DNA of 64,000 nt from CAWEHU01 sp963808965 (GCA_963808965.1 CAWEHU010000028.1:96442-160441); one strand, 5' to 3'. Shown: positions 1-8,916, numbered from the stretch's first letter. Notes: generated by a model not told the origin, from the sequence alone. Program-made: numbers and translations.

Positions 1-591
1 TCGGCGACGAAGCTCACGACGCATACCGTTCCGGGCGAGCACGACGTGCTTGAGGATGACGGCAAGAGTTATCTGAACCGCTACGGGCAAGGGACGAAGG
101 GCGCGGGCTGGTACAGCTTCGACGCCGGCGGGGTCCACTTCATCGGCCTGGTAAACGTCGTCGATCTCAAAGGCAACGGTCTCGGCAATCTCGGCAACGA
201 GCAACTCGAATGGCTGGAGCGCGACGTTGCCGACCGCAGCGCCAGCACGCCGATCGTGGTGTTCGCGCACATCCCGCTCTGGATCGTCTACCAGGATTGG
301 GGATGGGGCACCGCCGACGGTGCACAGGCGCTTGGCTACCTGAAGCGCTTCGGATCCGTGACCGTGCTGAACGGCCACATCCATCAAATACTGCAGAAGG
401 TCGAGGGGCACGTCGCTTTTCACACCGCGATGTCCACCGCCTTCCCGCAGCCCGCGCCGGGAACCGCGGCAGGACCGGGACCGAAGGCGGTGGCTCCGGG
501 CGAGTTGCGCAATCTGCTCGGCGTCACGCGCGTCAGCCTCGTGCAGACGCAATCGCCGCTCGCGATCGTTGACACGCCCTTGGCCGGCTAA
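1..591 (+). CDS. Metallophosphoesterase, 3' part
   Basis: The reading frame is open from the first base, so the gene begins upstream of the window; a GTG at 46 is only an internal codon. The visible 196 residues carry the second half of the calcineurin-like phosphoesterase fold: VPGEHD near the left edge (the GNHD/E block), VVFAHIPLW (metal-binding His) and LNGHIHQ (the GHxH block). These residues bind two metals in the family. Substrate cannot be told. The next gene starts 11 bases downstream with its own AGGAGG, so the two are probably co-transcribed. Family call is firm; the N-terminal half, any signal peptide and the substrate are not visible. Confidence 0.85.
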   Translation, partial: SATKLTTHTVPGEHDVLEDDGKSYLNRYGQGTKGAGWYSFDAGGVHFIGLVNVVDLKGNGLGNLGNEQLEWLERDVADRSASTPIVVFAHIPLWIVYQDWGWGTADGAQALGYLKRFGSVTVLNGHIHQILQKVEGHVAFHTAMSTAFPQPAPGTAAGPGPKAVAPGELRNLLGVTRVSLVQTQSPLAIVDTPLAG

Positions 592-601
592 GGAGGGTTC
601 C

Positions 602-958
602 ATGTCCGAGATGATGAAGCTGGGCGTCCTCGCCCGGCGCGGGTTCCTGCGCGCGGCTGGCGGACTCGTGCTGATCGCGGCGGCGCAGGCGAGAGCGCAG
701 CAGCAACAGGGCGGTCAGGTGTCGATCGACAATTTTACGTTCTCGCCCGCGATGCTCACGGTGAAGTCCGGCGGGACGGTGACCTGGACGAACCATGACG
801 ACATCCCCCACAGCATCGTCTGTCCGGCGCTCGGTCTGAAATCGCACGTCCTGGACAGCGACCAGAGTTTCTCGTGTAGCTTTGAACGGGCCGGAAGCTT
901 CGAGTATTTCTGCGGCATTCATCCGCATATGAAGGGGAGTATCGTGGTTTCGACCTGA
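602..958 (+). CDS. Tat-exported cupredoxin (type 1 copper protein)
   Basis: A 118-residue small blue copper protein of the plastocyanin/amicyanin/pseudoazurin type. The N-terminus has a twin-arginine signal (ARRGFLRAAGG followed by a hydrophobic stretch and a cut after ARAQA), so it is folded with cofactor before export to the periplasm. The copper ligands expected for a type 1 site are all present: His70 (in DDIPHS), Cys104, His107 and Met110 (in FCGIHPHM). The likely role is electron transfer; the partner is unknown. ATG at 602 is chosen over an upstream in-frame codon because AGGAGG lies just before it. It sits directly downstream of the metallophosphoesterase. Confidence 0.85.
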   Translation: MSEMMKLGVLARRGFLRAAGGLVLIAAAQARAQQQQGGQVSIDNFTFSPAMLTVKSGGTVTWTNHDDIPHSIVCPALGLKSHVLDSDQSFSCSFERAGSFEYFCGIHPHMKGSIVVST

Positions 959-1345
959 AATACCATGGTCGGCCCGCTCTATTGCATTCTGTCCGTCAGC
1001 TTTGTGCGGGCGTTTTGCTGCGCGAAGCGAGGTAAGGATCGCAAGCGTGACAGAGCTCGACCGAGAGCGTTGCGATCCAACCAGCCAAAATTAGACTCGT
1101 TTAGGCTGACTGGAGCACGTTACCCGCAAAAATCCCGTTCATCCTCGCGAAGGCGGGGAGCCAGTCGTCTCGGACAAACAAGTCTGGCATTGGTTCGCGG
1201 CACTGGGTTCCCGCTTTCGCGGGAACGCAACGGGCGTCTTTTGAAGCGCAGTCTAGGCCGCCGGCTGTTCATGAGCGCGGTCGCGCCGAAAAGTTTGAAG
1301 GGTGCGGAGCCAGCAGCAAGCATCCGCAATCCTTGCGATCTCCGC
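959..1345. other. Intergenic gap with dispersed palindromic repeat
   Basis: A 387-base gap between the cupredoxin and the end of ku on the other strand. I see no credible gene. It contains a degenerate copy of the dispersed CCCGCTTTCGCGGG-type repeat (annotated separately) and a short motif, CTCGTTTAGGCTGACTG at about 1096-1112, that recurs next to the repeat copy at 30045-30063. Confidence 0.6.
1133..1226. repeat. Dispersed palindromic repeat, copy A (degenerate)
   Basis: Two imperfect palindromes about 45 bases apart: one around CGCGAAGGCGGGGAGCCAG and one around GGTTCCCGCTTTCGCGGGAAC. The layout (paired hairpin cores ending in CCAG / CTGG) matches copies C and D near 47-48 kb, but the halves are in the opposite order and more diverged. 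There is no gene inside. Confidence 0.6.
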
Positions 1346-2244
1346 TCAAGCGCGCTTGCGGGCCGGCTTCTTGGCGTTCGCGGCGGCGGCCCGCTCCCGG
1401 GGCTCGGGCTTCTTCGCCTTCGATGCAGGGCGGGCATCGCGGAGCAGGCTTCTCCTCGACGGTCTGTCCGAGGCTCTTCTTCAGCGCCGCCATCAGGTCG
1501 ATGACGTTGCCGCGATCCGGCTCCTTTTGCTCCTCCGCCTCCAGGCCTTCGCCTTTCAGCTTCGCCTCGATCACGGCGCGCAGTCGCGCCTCGTAGCGGT
1601 CCTCCATGTCGGCGGGATCGTAGCGGCCGGTCTGGCGATCGATCAGCTGCGTCGCGAGCTTTACCATCTCGGGATCGGGCTTGATGTCCGCTATCTTGTC
1701 GAACAGCACCTTCGGGTTATTCAGATCGCGCTCCTCGTGCAAGGTGTGCACGACCATCCCGTTCTGCATCGGCATCAGCGCGATGACGCGCTCGCGGCGT
1801 GCGATGACGACACGAGAGAGAGCGACGCGCCCTGTCTTGGCGATCGCCTCCCGCAGCACGACGTAGACATCCTGGCCGGCATCGCCGTCCGGCACGAGAA
1901 AATAGCTCGAATCATAATAGATCGGGTTGATCGAACTCACCGGGAACGAATTTGTCGACCGTCATGGTGGAGGAGCTTTCGACCCGCGCGCTCTCGAAAT
2001 CCTCATCCGTCATGATGAGGTAATGATCCTTCTTGAACTCGTAGCCCTTGACCAGCTCGCCGCGCGACAGCTCCTCTCCCGTCTCGGCGTCGAGCGTAAT
2101 CATGCGGACGCGATGACCGGTCTGCGGATTGATGAAATGGAAGCGCAAATTGCCGCGCTCGTGCCGTGCGCTGTAGAGCGCGACGGGGCAGGACACGAGC
2201 GCCAGCCGCAGGTGCCCGCGCCAGATCGGTCGTTCCGCCATCAT
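1346..2244 (-). CDS. ku: Non-homologous end-joining protein Ku (two apparent frameshifts)
   Basis: Ku binds DNA double-strand ends as a ring and recruits LigD. The N-terminal part reads MAERPIWRGHLRLALVSCPV, the usual Ku beta-barrel start, and runs to VDKFVPGEF; the frame then changes near 1935 and continues with INPIYYDSSYFLVPDG. A second shift near 1440 is needed to reach the lysine-rich tail (SKAKKPEPRERAAAANAKK...RKRA) that ends at a TGA at 1348-1346. With both shifts repaired the length is about 299 residues, normal for the family. The start ATG (2244) overlaps the ligD stop as ATGA, so the two are translationally coupled. Both breaks sit between well-conserved blocks, so sequencing indels are more likely than decay. 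Confidence 0.85.
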
Positions 2245-4851
2245 CCCCTCCTTTTCGGCGCCGCCGCCCGCGCCGGAGTGTCGGGAACATATTGCTCCAG
2301 TTCGGCGAATCCAGCCCAGGGGTCCGTTCGCTGCTTTTTGAGCCGCTCGGGAACCGTCGAGAGCGTGAAGGAGGCGGGATCGAGCGTCTCGTCCACTTCG
2401 CGCCAGGAAACCGGGGTCGCGACCGTCGCGCCCGGCCGCGCACGCGGCGAGAACGAGGCGACGGCGGTGGAGCCGAGCCCGTTGCGAAGCCAGTCCACCA
2501 GGATATGGCCGCGTCGCTCCACCTTCGGCAGCCGCGAGACGTATTTGCCGGGGCTGTCCGACGCCATCGATTCCGCGAAGGCGCGGCACCACGCCCGGGT
2601 CGCGGTCCACTCGGCGCGCGGCCGCACCGGCGCGACCACATGCAAGCCCTTGCCGCCGGTCGTGCGGCAGAAACTTTCGAGCCCGATCGCCTTCAGCCGT
2701 TCACGCACGTCGAACGCGGCCCGCACCACCTCTGCGAAGCTCACGCCGTCGCCGGGATCGAGATCGAACACAAGACGGTCGGGACGCTCGGCGTCGCTCT
2801 CGCGCGAACCCCAGGCGTGCAGCTCGATCGCGGCGACCTGAGCGCAGGCGACAAGGCCGGAGAGGTCATCCAGCACCAGATAAGGACCGTTGCCGACCTG
2901 GCCCGCGCGGATCTGCGCCGGAAAACCTCGCTTGGCGTGCTTCTGGAAAAAGCGCTCGCCCTCGATCCCTTCGGGGCAGCGGACCAACGCGAGCGGGCGG
3001 CCAGCGATCTCGGGCAGCGCATGGTCCGCAATCGCGATCCAGGTACTCGGCCAAGTCGCGCTTGGTCACGCCTGGCCACAGCTCCCGTTCGGCGTTGGTC
3101 AGCTTCACCCCTTCGAGGATGTCGCCGCCGCGCTCCGGCCGCTTCGCGACGACGGTGGTGGAGGACGCCGTTTCCGCGCGTGGCTTGCTGGTTTTCGCCG
3201 GCTTGCGGGGCGCGCTCGCGCGCACGATCGCCGAGCGGCGGCGCACCGTGTGGTCGATCCGTTTCGCTTCGGGATCGGCGACGGGGCGCACCACTTCGGC
3301 CGCCGACTTATCCTCGCGGAGTCCGAGATAGGTGGCGTGGCGGATGCGTCCGCTTCCCGACCATCCGACGAACTGCACTTCCACAACCAGCTCCGGGCGG
3401 ACCCAGACGATGGAGGTGTCCGGCCGCTCCCCGGCATAAACCATGCGCTCCGGCGGGTCGGCCGCGAGCTTGTCCAAGCGGCGGCGGAGCGCGGCCAGCT
3501 CGCGCTCGCTGAAGCCCGTGCCGACGCCGCCCACGTATTGCAGGTTCCCCTCCGGGTCGCGATAGCCGACATGCAGCGCGCCGATTCCGGTGCGTGAGCC
3601 GGCCGGGGGGGTGAAGCCGAGCACGATGAACTCCTCGCGGCCCTTGCACTTCACCTTGAGCCACGCCTTGCTCCGGCCTGCCCGGTAGGGCGCGTCGGCC
3701 TGCTTGCAGATGATGCCCTCGAGCCCCATGCCACAGGCCTGCCGCCGCATCGCCGCGGTCTGGCCCTCGAAATGGTCGCTGTACCGCAACGTGCCCTGCC
3801 AATCGGACAACCCGGCCAGCGCCTGTTTCCGGTCGCGCAACGCCGAGCCGCGCAGATCCCAGCCGTTCAGGTGCAGCAGGTCGAACACGTAGAAGAGGAG
3901 CCGTTTATCGACGCCATCCGACAGCGCCTGTTGCAACAGAGCGAAGCTGGACACGCCATCTTCGCGCAAGGCGACCAGCTCTCCGTCGAGCAGCGCGGAC
4001 TCGACATCGAGCCGCGCGACGGCCCGGGCGATCGTAGGCAGCCGCGCGGTCCAGTCGTGCCCGTTGCGTGTGAGCAGGCGAACCGTGCTCCCATCCTTGA
4101 AGGCGAGCAGCCGATAGCCGTCGAACTTAAGCTCGCTGAGCCAGTCCCCCTCCTCCGGAGGGTCGTCCGCCAAAGTCGCGAGTTGCGGGCTCTGCTCGGT
4201 CGGGAGCTCGCCGGGGACGGCGCTTGGCGCGGGCGGCTCGCTCTCTTGCCGGCTCTGCTCCTCGCTGCGCTCCGACTTGCGCGGGGCGGGCGGCGGTCTT
4301 TCGTGTTCGAGCATGGTGGCGTCCGCGCCGCGCTCCTCGGCCGCGTCGTGCTCCTTGATAAGGAGCCAGTTTTCCGTCCGGTCCTTCGGGCGCGGCTTGA
4401 GCCGCACCAGCACGAAGCCGCCATTGAGCCGCGTGCCGGACAGCCGGAATTTCAGTTCCCCCTTGGCGAGCGCCTCGGCGGGGTCTCCGTCCGCCTCCCA
4501 AATTCCCCGATCCCACGTCTCCACCGTGCCCGCCCCGTACTGCCCGGCGGGAATCGTGCCCGAAAAATCGGCGTATTCGAGCGGATGGTCCTCAGTTCGA
4601 ACCGCGAGCCGCTTGTCCGCGGGATCGAGCGATGGCCCCTTCGGGACCGCCCAGCTCCACAGAACGCCCCCGTGTTCCAACCGAAAATCCCAGTGCAAGC
4701 GGCGGGCGGCGTGTTTCTGGACGACAAAGAGGAGGCCGTGCTCGCGCAGGGGCGGGGCGCTTGGCGCCGGCTCCGGTGTCGCGCCAAAGTCCCGCCGGGC
4801 CCGGTAGGTCCGGATCGAGGTATCGCGGGCGTTGGTCGCGGACCGAGCCAT
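2241..4851 (-). CDS. ligD: ATP-dependent DNA ligase LigD (one apparent frameshift)
   Basis: Multidomain NHEJ ligase of about 870 residues once repaired. Domain order is phosphoesterase (HWDFRLEHGG at 53-62, DHPLEYADFSGTIPAGQYG), ATP-dependent ligase (nucleotidyl Lys242 in LKFDGYR, then OB-fold), and primase-polymerase (RCPEGIEGERFFQKH, LVFDLDPGDGVSF with metal-binding Asp residues, PVSWREV). This PE-Lig-Pol order is the common proteobacterial one. The frame breaks near 3045-3050, inside the linker to the polymerase domain (DLAEYL / IADHALPEIAGRPLALVRCPEG); both sides are intact. It lies immediately upstream of ku on the same strand and overlaps it by four bases. Together they form a complete two-component NHEJ system. 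Confidence 0.9.
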
Positions 4852-4938
4852 GGGCGCGCAACGCTACCACGTTGCGAGCGGTTGCGAATCGAAAACGACG
4901 CCGGGCAGCCCCGGGCAGGCCCTCGGGCAGGCGACGGG

Positions 4939-5589
4939 TTACTGGCTGGCCCAGACGACCCGGTGCATCCAGATGACCTCGCTGAGATCGAACGTGTAGC
5001 CGGGGTGTTCGGGGTTGAGGCTGAGCAGCTCGATGCGCCGTGCCGAGCGCCGCGCGAGTTGCTTCGTCATAACCTCGCCGCGGGCAGTGCGAACGACGAC
5101 GCGGTCGCCGCGCCGGATCGGAGCCGTCGGAGAGACGATCACGATGTCGCCGTCGCGGAACACCGGTTCCATTGAATCGCCGCTGATCTCGAGTGCGTAG
5201 GCGTGCGGGTCGCCGATTTCGGGTAACGCGACCTCGTCCCAGCCGCCGCCGACCGGGAAGCCGCCGTCATCGAAATACCCATCGCCTCCGGCCTGGGCGA
5301 AACCGATCAGTGGGATGCGCCGCCCCGCCGCCCGGTTGGTTGAACCGCTCGCCAGCGCGCGTGCCCCCAGGACGAGCGCGCTGAAAGCGTCCAGGGTCGC
5401 GCCGGTCGCCGTCAGCACTTTCGCGAGGCTTTCCGTGCTCGGCCACCTCTCCCTCCCGTCCGGCATCCGGCGCTTCGACGGGTTGAAGGTGGTCGGGTCA
5501 AGCCCGGCCCGCTTCGCGAGCCCCGAAGCGGACAGGCCGTTTTCCGCGGCAAGCGTGTCGATCGCCCGCCAGACATCCTCGTGCTTCAT
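4939..5589 (-). CDS. HTH-S24 (CI/LexA-like) transcriptional repressor
   Basis: A 216-residue repressor with an N-terminal helix-turn-helix (LSASGLAKRAGLDPTTFNPSKR) and a C-terminal S24 peptidase domain. The self-cleavage apparatus is visible: Ala100-Gly101 in FAQAGGDG as the likely cut site, Ser139 in SGDSMEP as nucleophile and Lys176 in VMTKQL as general base. Proteins of this kind are inactivated by RecA-stimulated autocleavage, as in phage CI and LexA. ATG at 5589 is chosen because the HTH begins right after it. The gene faces a small conserved gene at 5867, and the shared upstream region holds two palindromic candidate operators. It is not LexA itself: the HTH is Cro/CI-like rather than winged. 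Confidence 0.8.
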   Translation of the reverse strand: MKHEDVWRAIDTLAAENGLSASGLAKRAGLDPTTFNPSKRRMPDGRERWPSTESLAKVLTATGATLDAFSALVLGARALASGSTNRAAGRRIPLIGFAQAGGDGYFDDGGFPVGGGWDEVALPEIGDPHAYALEISGDSMEPVFRDGDIVIVSPTAPIRRGDRVVVRTARGEVMTKQLARRSARRIELLSLNPEHPGYTFDLSEVIWMHRVVWASQ

Positions 5590-5725
5590 GCCCGGCCACC
5601 GCGCATCGTGGGGACTGCCACCCAAACTTCCTGAAGGGTCGCGCCGTGCATAGGGAAAGCCGGCTGGCCCCGTCCGCACGCCAGACGTTCGCGCCGCAAG
5701 TGCGCCTCCTCGAATCTGTGCTACG

Positions 5726-5749
5726 ATAACCGATGCGATTACTGGTTAT
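5726..5749. promoter_or_regulatory. Candidate repressor operator (ATAACC-N12-GGTTAT)
   Basis: Perfect inverted repeat with six-base arms and a 12-base spacer in the divergent region next to the S24 repressor gene. GGTTAT recurs at 5815-5820, in the second candidate site. Binding by the neighbouring S24 protein is inferred from position only. Confidence 0.45.
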
Positions 5750-5793
5750 AGGATTCCCCTCCAGAAAAATAGGAAAAAACGCCGTGTAGGCGC

Positions 5794-5822
5794 TTGCCAG
5801 GGTATGCAACCCTAGGTTATGT
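5794..5822 (+). promoter_or_regulatory. Candidate sigma-70 promoter overlapped by an operator palindrome
   Basis: TTGCCA, 17-base spacer, TTATGT, reading toward the small gene at 5867. The palindrome AACC-CTA-GGTT at 5808-5818 lies across the spacer and the start of the -10 element, the usual arrangement for repression by a CI-like protein. The -10 match is modest. Confidence 0.4.
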
Positions 5823-5866
5823 ATGTGCTCACGATTTCTTGAATTCACGTTTCTGGGAGGAACCCG

Positions 5867-6256
5867 ATGGCTCTCGCGGCACCGAAGACACCTATGCGCG
5901 CCTCCGGCTCGGTATCCTACGCGGCGAACCGCCGCCCGGAGCCCTTCCGGGATGCCGAAGAGGCTTGGTTCTGGACCATGTCGGCCCTCGCCGCCCGCCG
6001 CGACGGCGCGCGGTTCACCGCGAACCAGGGCCGGGTCGGTCGTCCATGCGAACCGGACGACGTCGTGAAGTGCCTCGACCAGCTTTATCGCCAGCGCCGG
6101 ATCGACTTGGTTCACGCCCGCATCCTGCGGATCTGGGGCGAGCGGCAAATGGCGCCCAGCCCCTCCTATGCGGGAGAGCGTTCCGATTGGCGCCTGTGGC
6201 GCGAGGCGCTCGAGCGCCTCGAGTGGCCGCTGCGCGTCAAGGGAATCGTGGGCTGA
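5867..6256 (+). CDS. Conserved hypothetical protein next to S24 repressor
   Basis: A 129-residue basic cytosolic protein with no signal peptide or membrane segment. The central part (FTANQGRVGRPCEPDDVVKC, then LDQLYRQRRIDLVHARILRI, WGERQMAPSP) reads like a helical DNA-associated protein, and I recall similar proteins in Rhodospirillales, but no function is assigned. The start at 5867 follows GGGAGGAAC by a normal distance. It is transcribed away from the S24 repressor, from a promoter overlapped by a candidate operator, so it is probably repressed by it. Confidence 0.7.
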   Translation: MALAAPKTPMRASGSVSYAANRRPEPFRDAEEAWFWTMSALAARRDGARFTANQGRVGRPCEPDDVVKCLDQLYRQRRIDLVHARILRIWGERQMAPSPSYAGERSDWRLWREALERLEWPLRVKGIVG

Positions 6257-6280
6257 ACAGATATTTTATAGGAAAAATTC

Positions 6281-6309
6281 TTGACAGCGCGGAAACCTGA
6301 ACTTAGACT
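6281..6309 (+). promoter_or_regulatory. Strong sigma-70 promoter TTGACA-N17-TAGACT
   Basis: A perfect -35 (TTGACA, 6281-6286), exactly 17 bases, then TAGACT (6304-6309). Just upstream, ATAGGAAAAA (about 6267-6276) repeats a 10-mer also found near 5769-5778 before the previous gene. It should start a transcript near 6316 that meets a terminator at 6380-6418. Confidence 0.7.
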
Positions 6310-6315
6310 GGCTTC

Positions 6316-6418
6316 ATCAACAGGCTAACTGCGCCTGCTGATCTGCTTACCGCTTCCTCCTTTTTCGTCATCCAACGCGAGGGCTGCTGCCACACTTCCG
6401 GGCAGCGGCCCTTTTTTT
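6316..6418 (+). ncRNA. Candidate leader or small RNA
   Basis: Bounded by a good promoter (6281-6309) and a strong intrinsic terminator (6380-6418), giving a transcript of roughly 100 bases. It has an early hairpin (CAGGC ... GCCTG near 6321-6342), a pyrimidine-rich single-stranded stretch and the terminator hairpin. It could be a free small RNA or an attenuated 5' leader of the gene at 6440. The boundaries are predicted, not measured. Confidence 0.45.
6380..6418 (+). terminator. Intrinsic terminator just before a small gene
   Basis: A 12-bp stem, AGGGCTGCTGCC / GGCAGCGGCCCT with one G-U pair, nine-base loop, followed by seven T. The last stem bases and T-run (CCTTTTT, 6410-6416) can instead pair with AAAAAGG (6424-6430), which covers the ribosome binding site of the gene at 6440. 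Confidence 0.8.
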
Positions 6419-6439
6419 GTTCCAAAAAGGACGCCCCCG

Positions 6440-6670
6440 ATGGCCTTCGCGATCCGCGACCTCTCCGTGCTTGCCTACGCCAACGGCTTCACGCTTTGGC
6501 ACTACAAGACCGCCGGCACGCTCGCCGCGACGGGCGCGCCGGGCTACTTCGCCGAAGCGGGGGACATGCTGGCGAGCGGCGACATGATGATGCTGTCCGG
6601 CGCGGACGGGGCGCGGATGGTGTGCGTCGCGAACACCGGCGGGCAGGTCCTCACCGCCCCGCTCGGGTGA
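6440..6670 (+). CDS. Small phage-structural-like protein
   Basis: A 76-residue acidic protein without signal peptide. The pattern NGFTLWHYKT ... GYFAEAGDMLASGDMMML resembles short beta-rich proteins encoded with phage virion genes (from memory of the pattern W-x-Y-x-T ... GYF-x-x-A-x-x-ML-x-x-GD). The ribosome binding site AAAGGA (6426-6431) lies eight bases before the ATG and directly after an intrinsic terminator, so expression may be controlled by read-through. Function in a cell lacking the rest of a phage is unknown. Confidence 0.6.
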   Translation: MAFAIRDLSVLAYANGFTLWHYKTAGTLAATGAPGYFAEAGDMLASGDMMMLSGADGARMVCVANTGGQVLTAPLG

Positions 6671-6893
6671 TCTCCGCCCCGCTCGCGGTGCGGATGTCCC
6701 GCTCGTGCCGCTCAATTCCCGTCGACGTGATCTCGAACCGCCCATCCGCGCGTTCACGCGCCAGGCCCATCCCGGTCAGGCGCACAAGACATGGCCCGTC
6801 CTTCAGTCCGGGCGGGCGACCGGCCGGGCCGCACAAAGTGAGCCGGTGCAGCGCCGACCGGCAGCACGTCTCCAGATAAGGTTCGTCGTACAT
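6651..6893 (-). CDS. Small hypothetical protein, winged-helix-like
   Basis: An 80-residue ORF whose second half, LVRLTGMGLARERADGRFEI followed by TSTGIERHERDI, has the wing-and-helix pattern of compact MarR/PadR-like domains. It is convergent with the phage-like gene at 6440 and overlaps its end by 20 bases. No clear ribosome binding site precedes the ATG at 6893. Coding is supported by the plausible domain pattern only. Confidence 0.45.
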   Translation of the reverse strand: MYDEPYLETCCRSALHRLTLCGPAGRPPGLKDGPCLVRLTGMGLARERADGRFEITSTGIERHERDIRTASGAEITRAGR

Positions 6894-6979
6894 GCGGGGC
6901 AATGTCGTTCCGCTCGGGCGTGGCCGCAATGCGCCGGGGCTTTTCTTGCCGGGGGGCCTGCGGCAGAACGCGGCACCTC

Positions 6980-8062
6980 ATGATATTCCCCGCCCTCGCA
7001 AGCTCGCTGATGCCCCTGCTGCGCCGCATGGATCCGGAGCGGGCGCATGGGGTCGCGCTTGGCGCCTTGAGCCTCGGGCTGGCGGGCCGCCCCGCCCCGA
7101 GTGATGACCCGGCCCTGCAAGTCGAGGCGCTCGGGCGCCGCTTTGCGAACCCGATCGGGTTGGCGGCGGGCTTCGACAAGGACGCCGTGGCGGTCGGCCC
7201 CTTGATGCGGCTCGGTTTCGGTTTCGTCGAGGCCGGCACCGTGACGCCGCGGCCTCAGACCGGCAATCCCAAGCCGCGCCTGTTCCGGCTGGAGGCGGAT
7301 GCCGCCGTGATCAACCGGATGGGTTTCAACAACGCCGGTCTCGACGCGTTCGTGCGGCGGATCGCGACCGTCGGCCGCGCCGAGGCAGCGCTTGGCGCGA
7401 ATGTCGGGATCAACAAGGATGGCGCGGACCCCGAGCGCGACTACCCGCATCTGATCGCCGCGGTCGCCCCGTACGCCGATTACGTCGTGATGAATGTTTC
7501 CTCCCCGAACACCCCCGGTCTCCGGGATCTACAGAATGAGGCGCGGCTGCGTGCGATCCTCGCAGCGATCGCGGCCGCCGTCCCCCGCCGTCCTCCGCTG
7601 CTGGTCAAGATCGCACCCGATCTCTCGGACGAAACCTTGGCGGCACTCGTCGAAACGTGCATCGGCGGGGGAGTCGAGGGTCTGATCGTCTCCAACACCA
7701 CGATCGCGCGCCCGCCGGGCCTTCGTTCGCCTGCCGCGAAGGAGGCCGGCGGCTTGTCCGGGGCGCCGCTGTTCCGACACTCGACCGCGCTGCTGGCCCG
7801 GGCGTATCTGCTGGCGCGCGGCCGGCTCACGCTGATCGGCTGCGGCGGCGTGTTTTCCGGACAGGACGCGTGGCAGAAGGTTCGAGCCGGCGCGTCGCTC
7901 GTGCAACTCTACACCGCCTTCGCCTATGCCGGGCCGGCTCTCTTGCCGCGCTTGAAGGCCGAGTTGGCCGAAGCGCTCCGCGGCGCCGGCTTCGCACGCT
8001 TGCAGGACGCGATCGGTACGGGAGCCGAGGAATTGAGCCGGAGCACGAATTGCAACATCTGA
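6980..8062 (+). CDS. pyrD: Dihydroorotate dehydrogenase (quinone), class 2
   Basis: A 360-residue membrane-associated flavoenzyme that oxidises dihydroorotate to orotate with quinone in pyrimidine synthesis. The class 2 features are seen: an N-terminal helical extension for quinone access, NPIGLAAGFDKDA, MGFNNAGLDAF, the NVSSPNTPGLRDLQ block with the catalytic Ser loop, IVSNTTIARP and LIGCGGVFSGQDA for FMN phosphate. Length is typical. ATG at 6980 gives the canonical start of the helical extension. The downstream HAD gene begins before this stop codon, so translation is probably coupled. Confidence 0.95.
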   Translation: MIFPALASSLMPLLRRMDPERAHGVALGALSLGLAGRPAPSDDPALQVEALGRRFANPIGLAAGFDKDAVAVGPLMRLGFGFVEAGTVTPRPQTGNPKPRLFRLEADAAVINRMGFNNAGLDAFVRRIATVGRAEAALGANVGINKDGADPERDYPHLIAAVAPYADYVVMNVSSPNTPGLRDLQNEARLRAILAAIAAAVPRRPPLLVKIAPDLSDETLAALVETCIGGGVEGLIVSNTTIARPPGLRSPAAKEAGGLSGAPLFRHSTALLARAYLLARGRLTLIGCGGVFSGQDAWQKVRAGASLVQLYTAFAYAGPALLPRLKAELAEALRGAGFARLQDAIGTGAEELSRSTNCNI

Positions 8063-8902
8063 CCGGCTTCGCCCCACTCGCCCAAGCATTTGACGGTTTC
8101 ATTCTCGACCTGTGGGGCGTCATCCATGACGGGGTGAACCCCTATCCGGGTGCGGTCGCGTGCCTGCGGCGGCTCCGGGCGGCCGGGAAACGGACGGTGC
8201 TGCTCTCGAACGCGCCGCGGCGGAGCGAACCGGCGCGGGAGGCGATGCGCCTCATGGGCATCCCGGACGCGCTCTACTCCAACATCCTGACGAGCGGCGA
8301 AGCGGTGCATGAGGCGTTGCGCGATCGGCCGGAACTCGTGGTGGGCGACGCTCGGCGACCGGGTGTTCCACCTCGGGCCGGAGCGGGACCGCAACGTCAT
8401 GGAAGGGCTCGGGCTCACCCGCGTCGAGAGCCCGGCCGAGGCAAGCTTCGTTCTCAACACGGGGCCGGACGATCACCTCGACCCGACCGACATCGGCGCT
8501 TTCGAGCCGGTGCTACAGGCGTGCGCGCGACACGAGCTGCCGATGGTTTGCGCCAACCCGGATCTCGAAGTGATTCGGGGCGGAATGCGGGTGATCTGCG
8601 CGGGGGCGCTGGCGCAACGTTATGGCGATCTCGGGGGCGATGTGCGCGCGCTCGGCAAGCCCGATCCGGCGATCTATCAGCCCGTGCTCGAAATGCTGGA
8701 CCTGCCGCCGGACCGCGTGTTGGCGGTCGGAGACGCCCTGCGGACCGACATCGCGGGAGCGGAAGGCGTCGGACTAAGCACCTGCTGGGTCCTGGGCGGC
8801 ATCCATGCCGAAAGCCTAGGCGACGACCGCGCCGACGCCGAGGCGACGGCTCGGGATGCAGGCCTGTCGCCGCTGGCCTGCATCCCGGCTTTTATCTGGT
8901 AG
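8050..8902 (+). CDS. HAD-IIA family hydrolase (one apparent frameshift)
   Basis: HAD-superfamily phosphatase of the IIA type common in alphaproteobacteria (TIGR01459-like). Motif I is FILDLWGVIHDGVNPY, motif II VLLSNAPRRS, and motifs III/IV are in GKPDPAIYQPVLEML ... VLAVGDALRTDIAGA. The frame changes near 8336-8345, between AVHEALRDRPELV and GDRVFHLGPERDRN; the two halves otherwise make one protein of about 283 residues. The likely start is TTG at 8050, overlapping the pyrD stop. Substrate is not known. The break looks like a sequencing indel. Confidence 0.8.
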
Positions 8903-8916
8903 GGGTCGCCCTGGGC

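Noticed and set aside
6651..8062. Prophage with integrase and att sites around 5-8 kb
   Set aside because: No integrase, terminase or flanking direct repeats; pyrD and the repair genes lie directly next to it, so at most a remnant.
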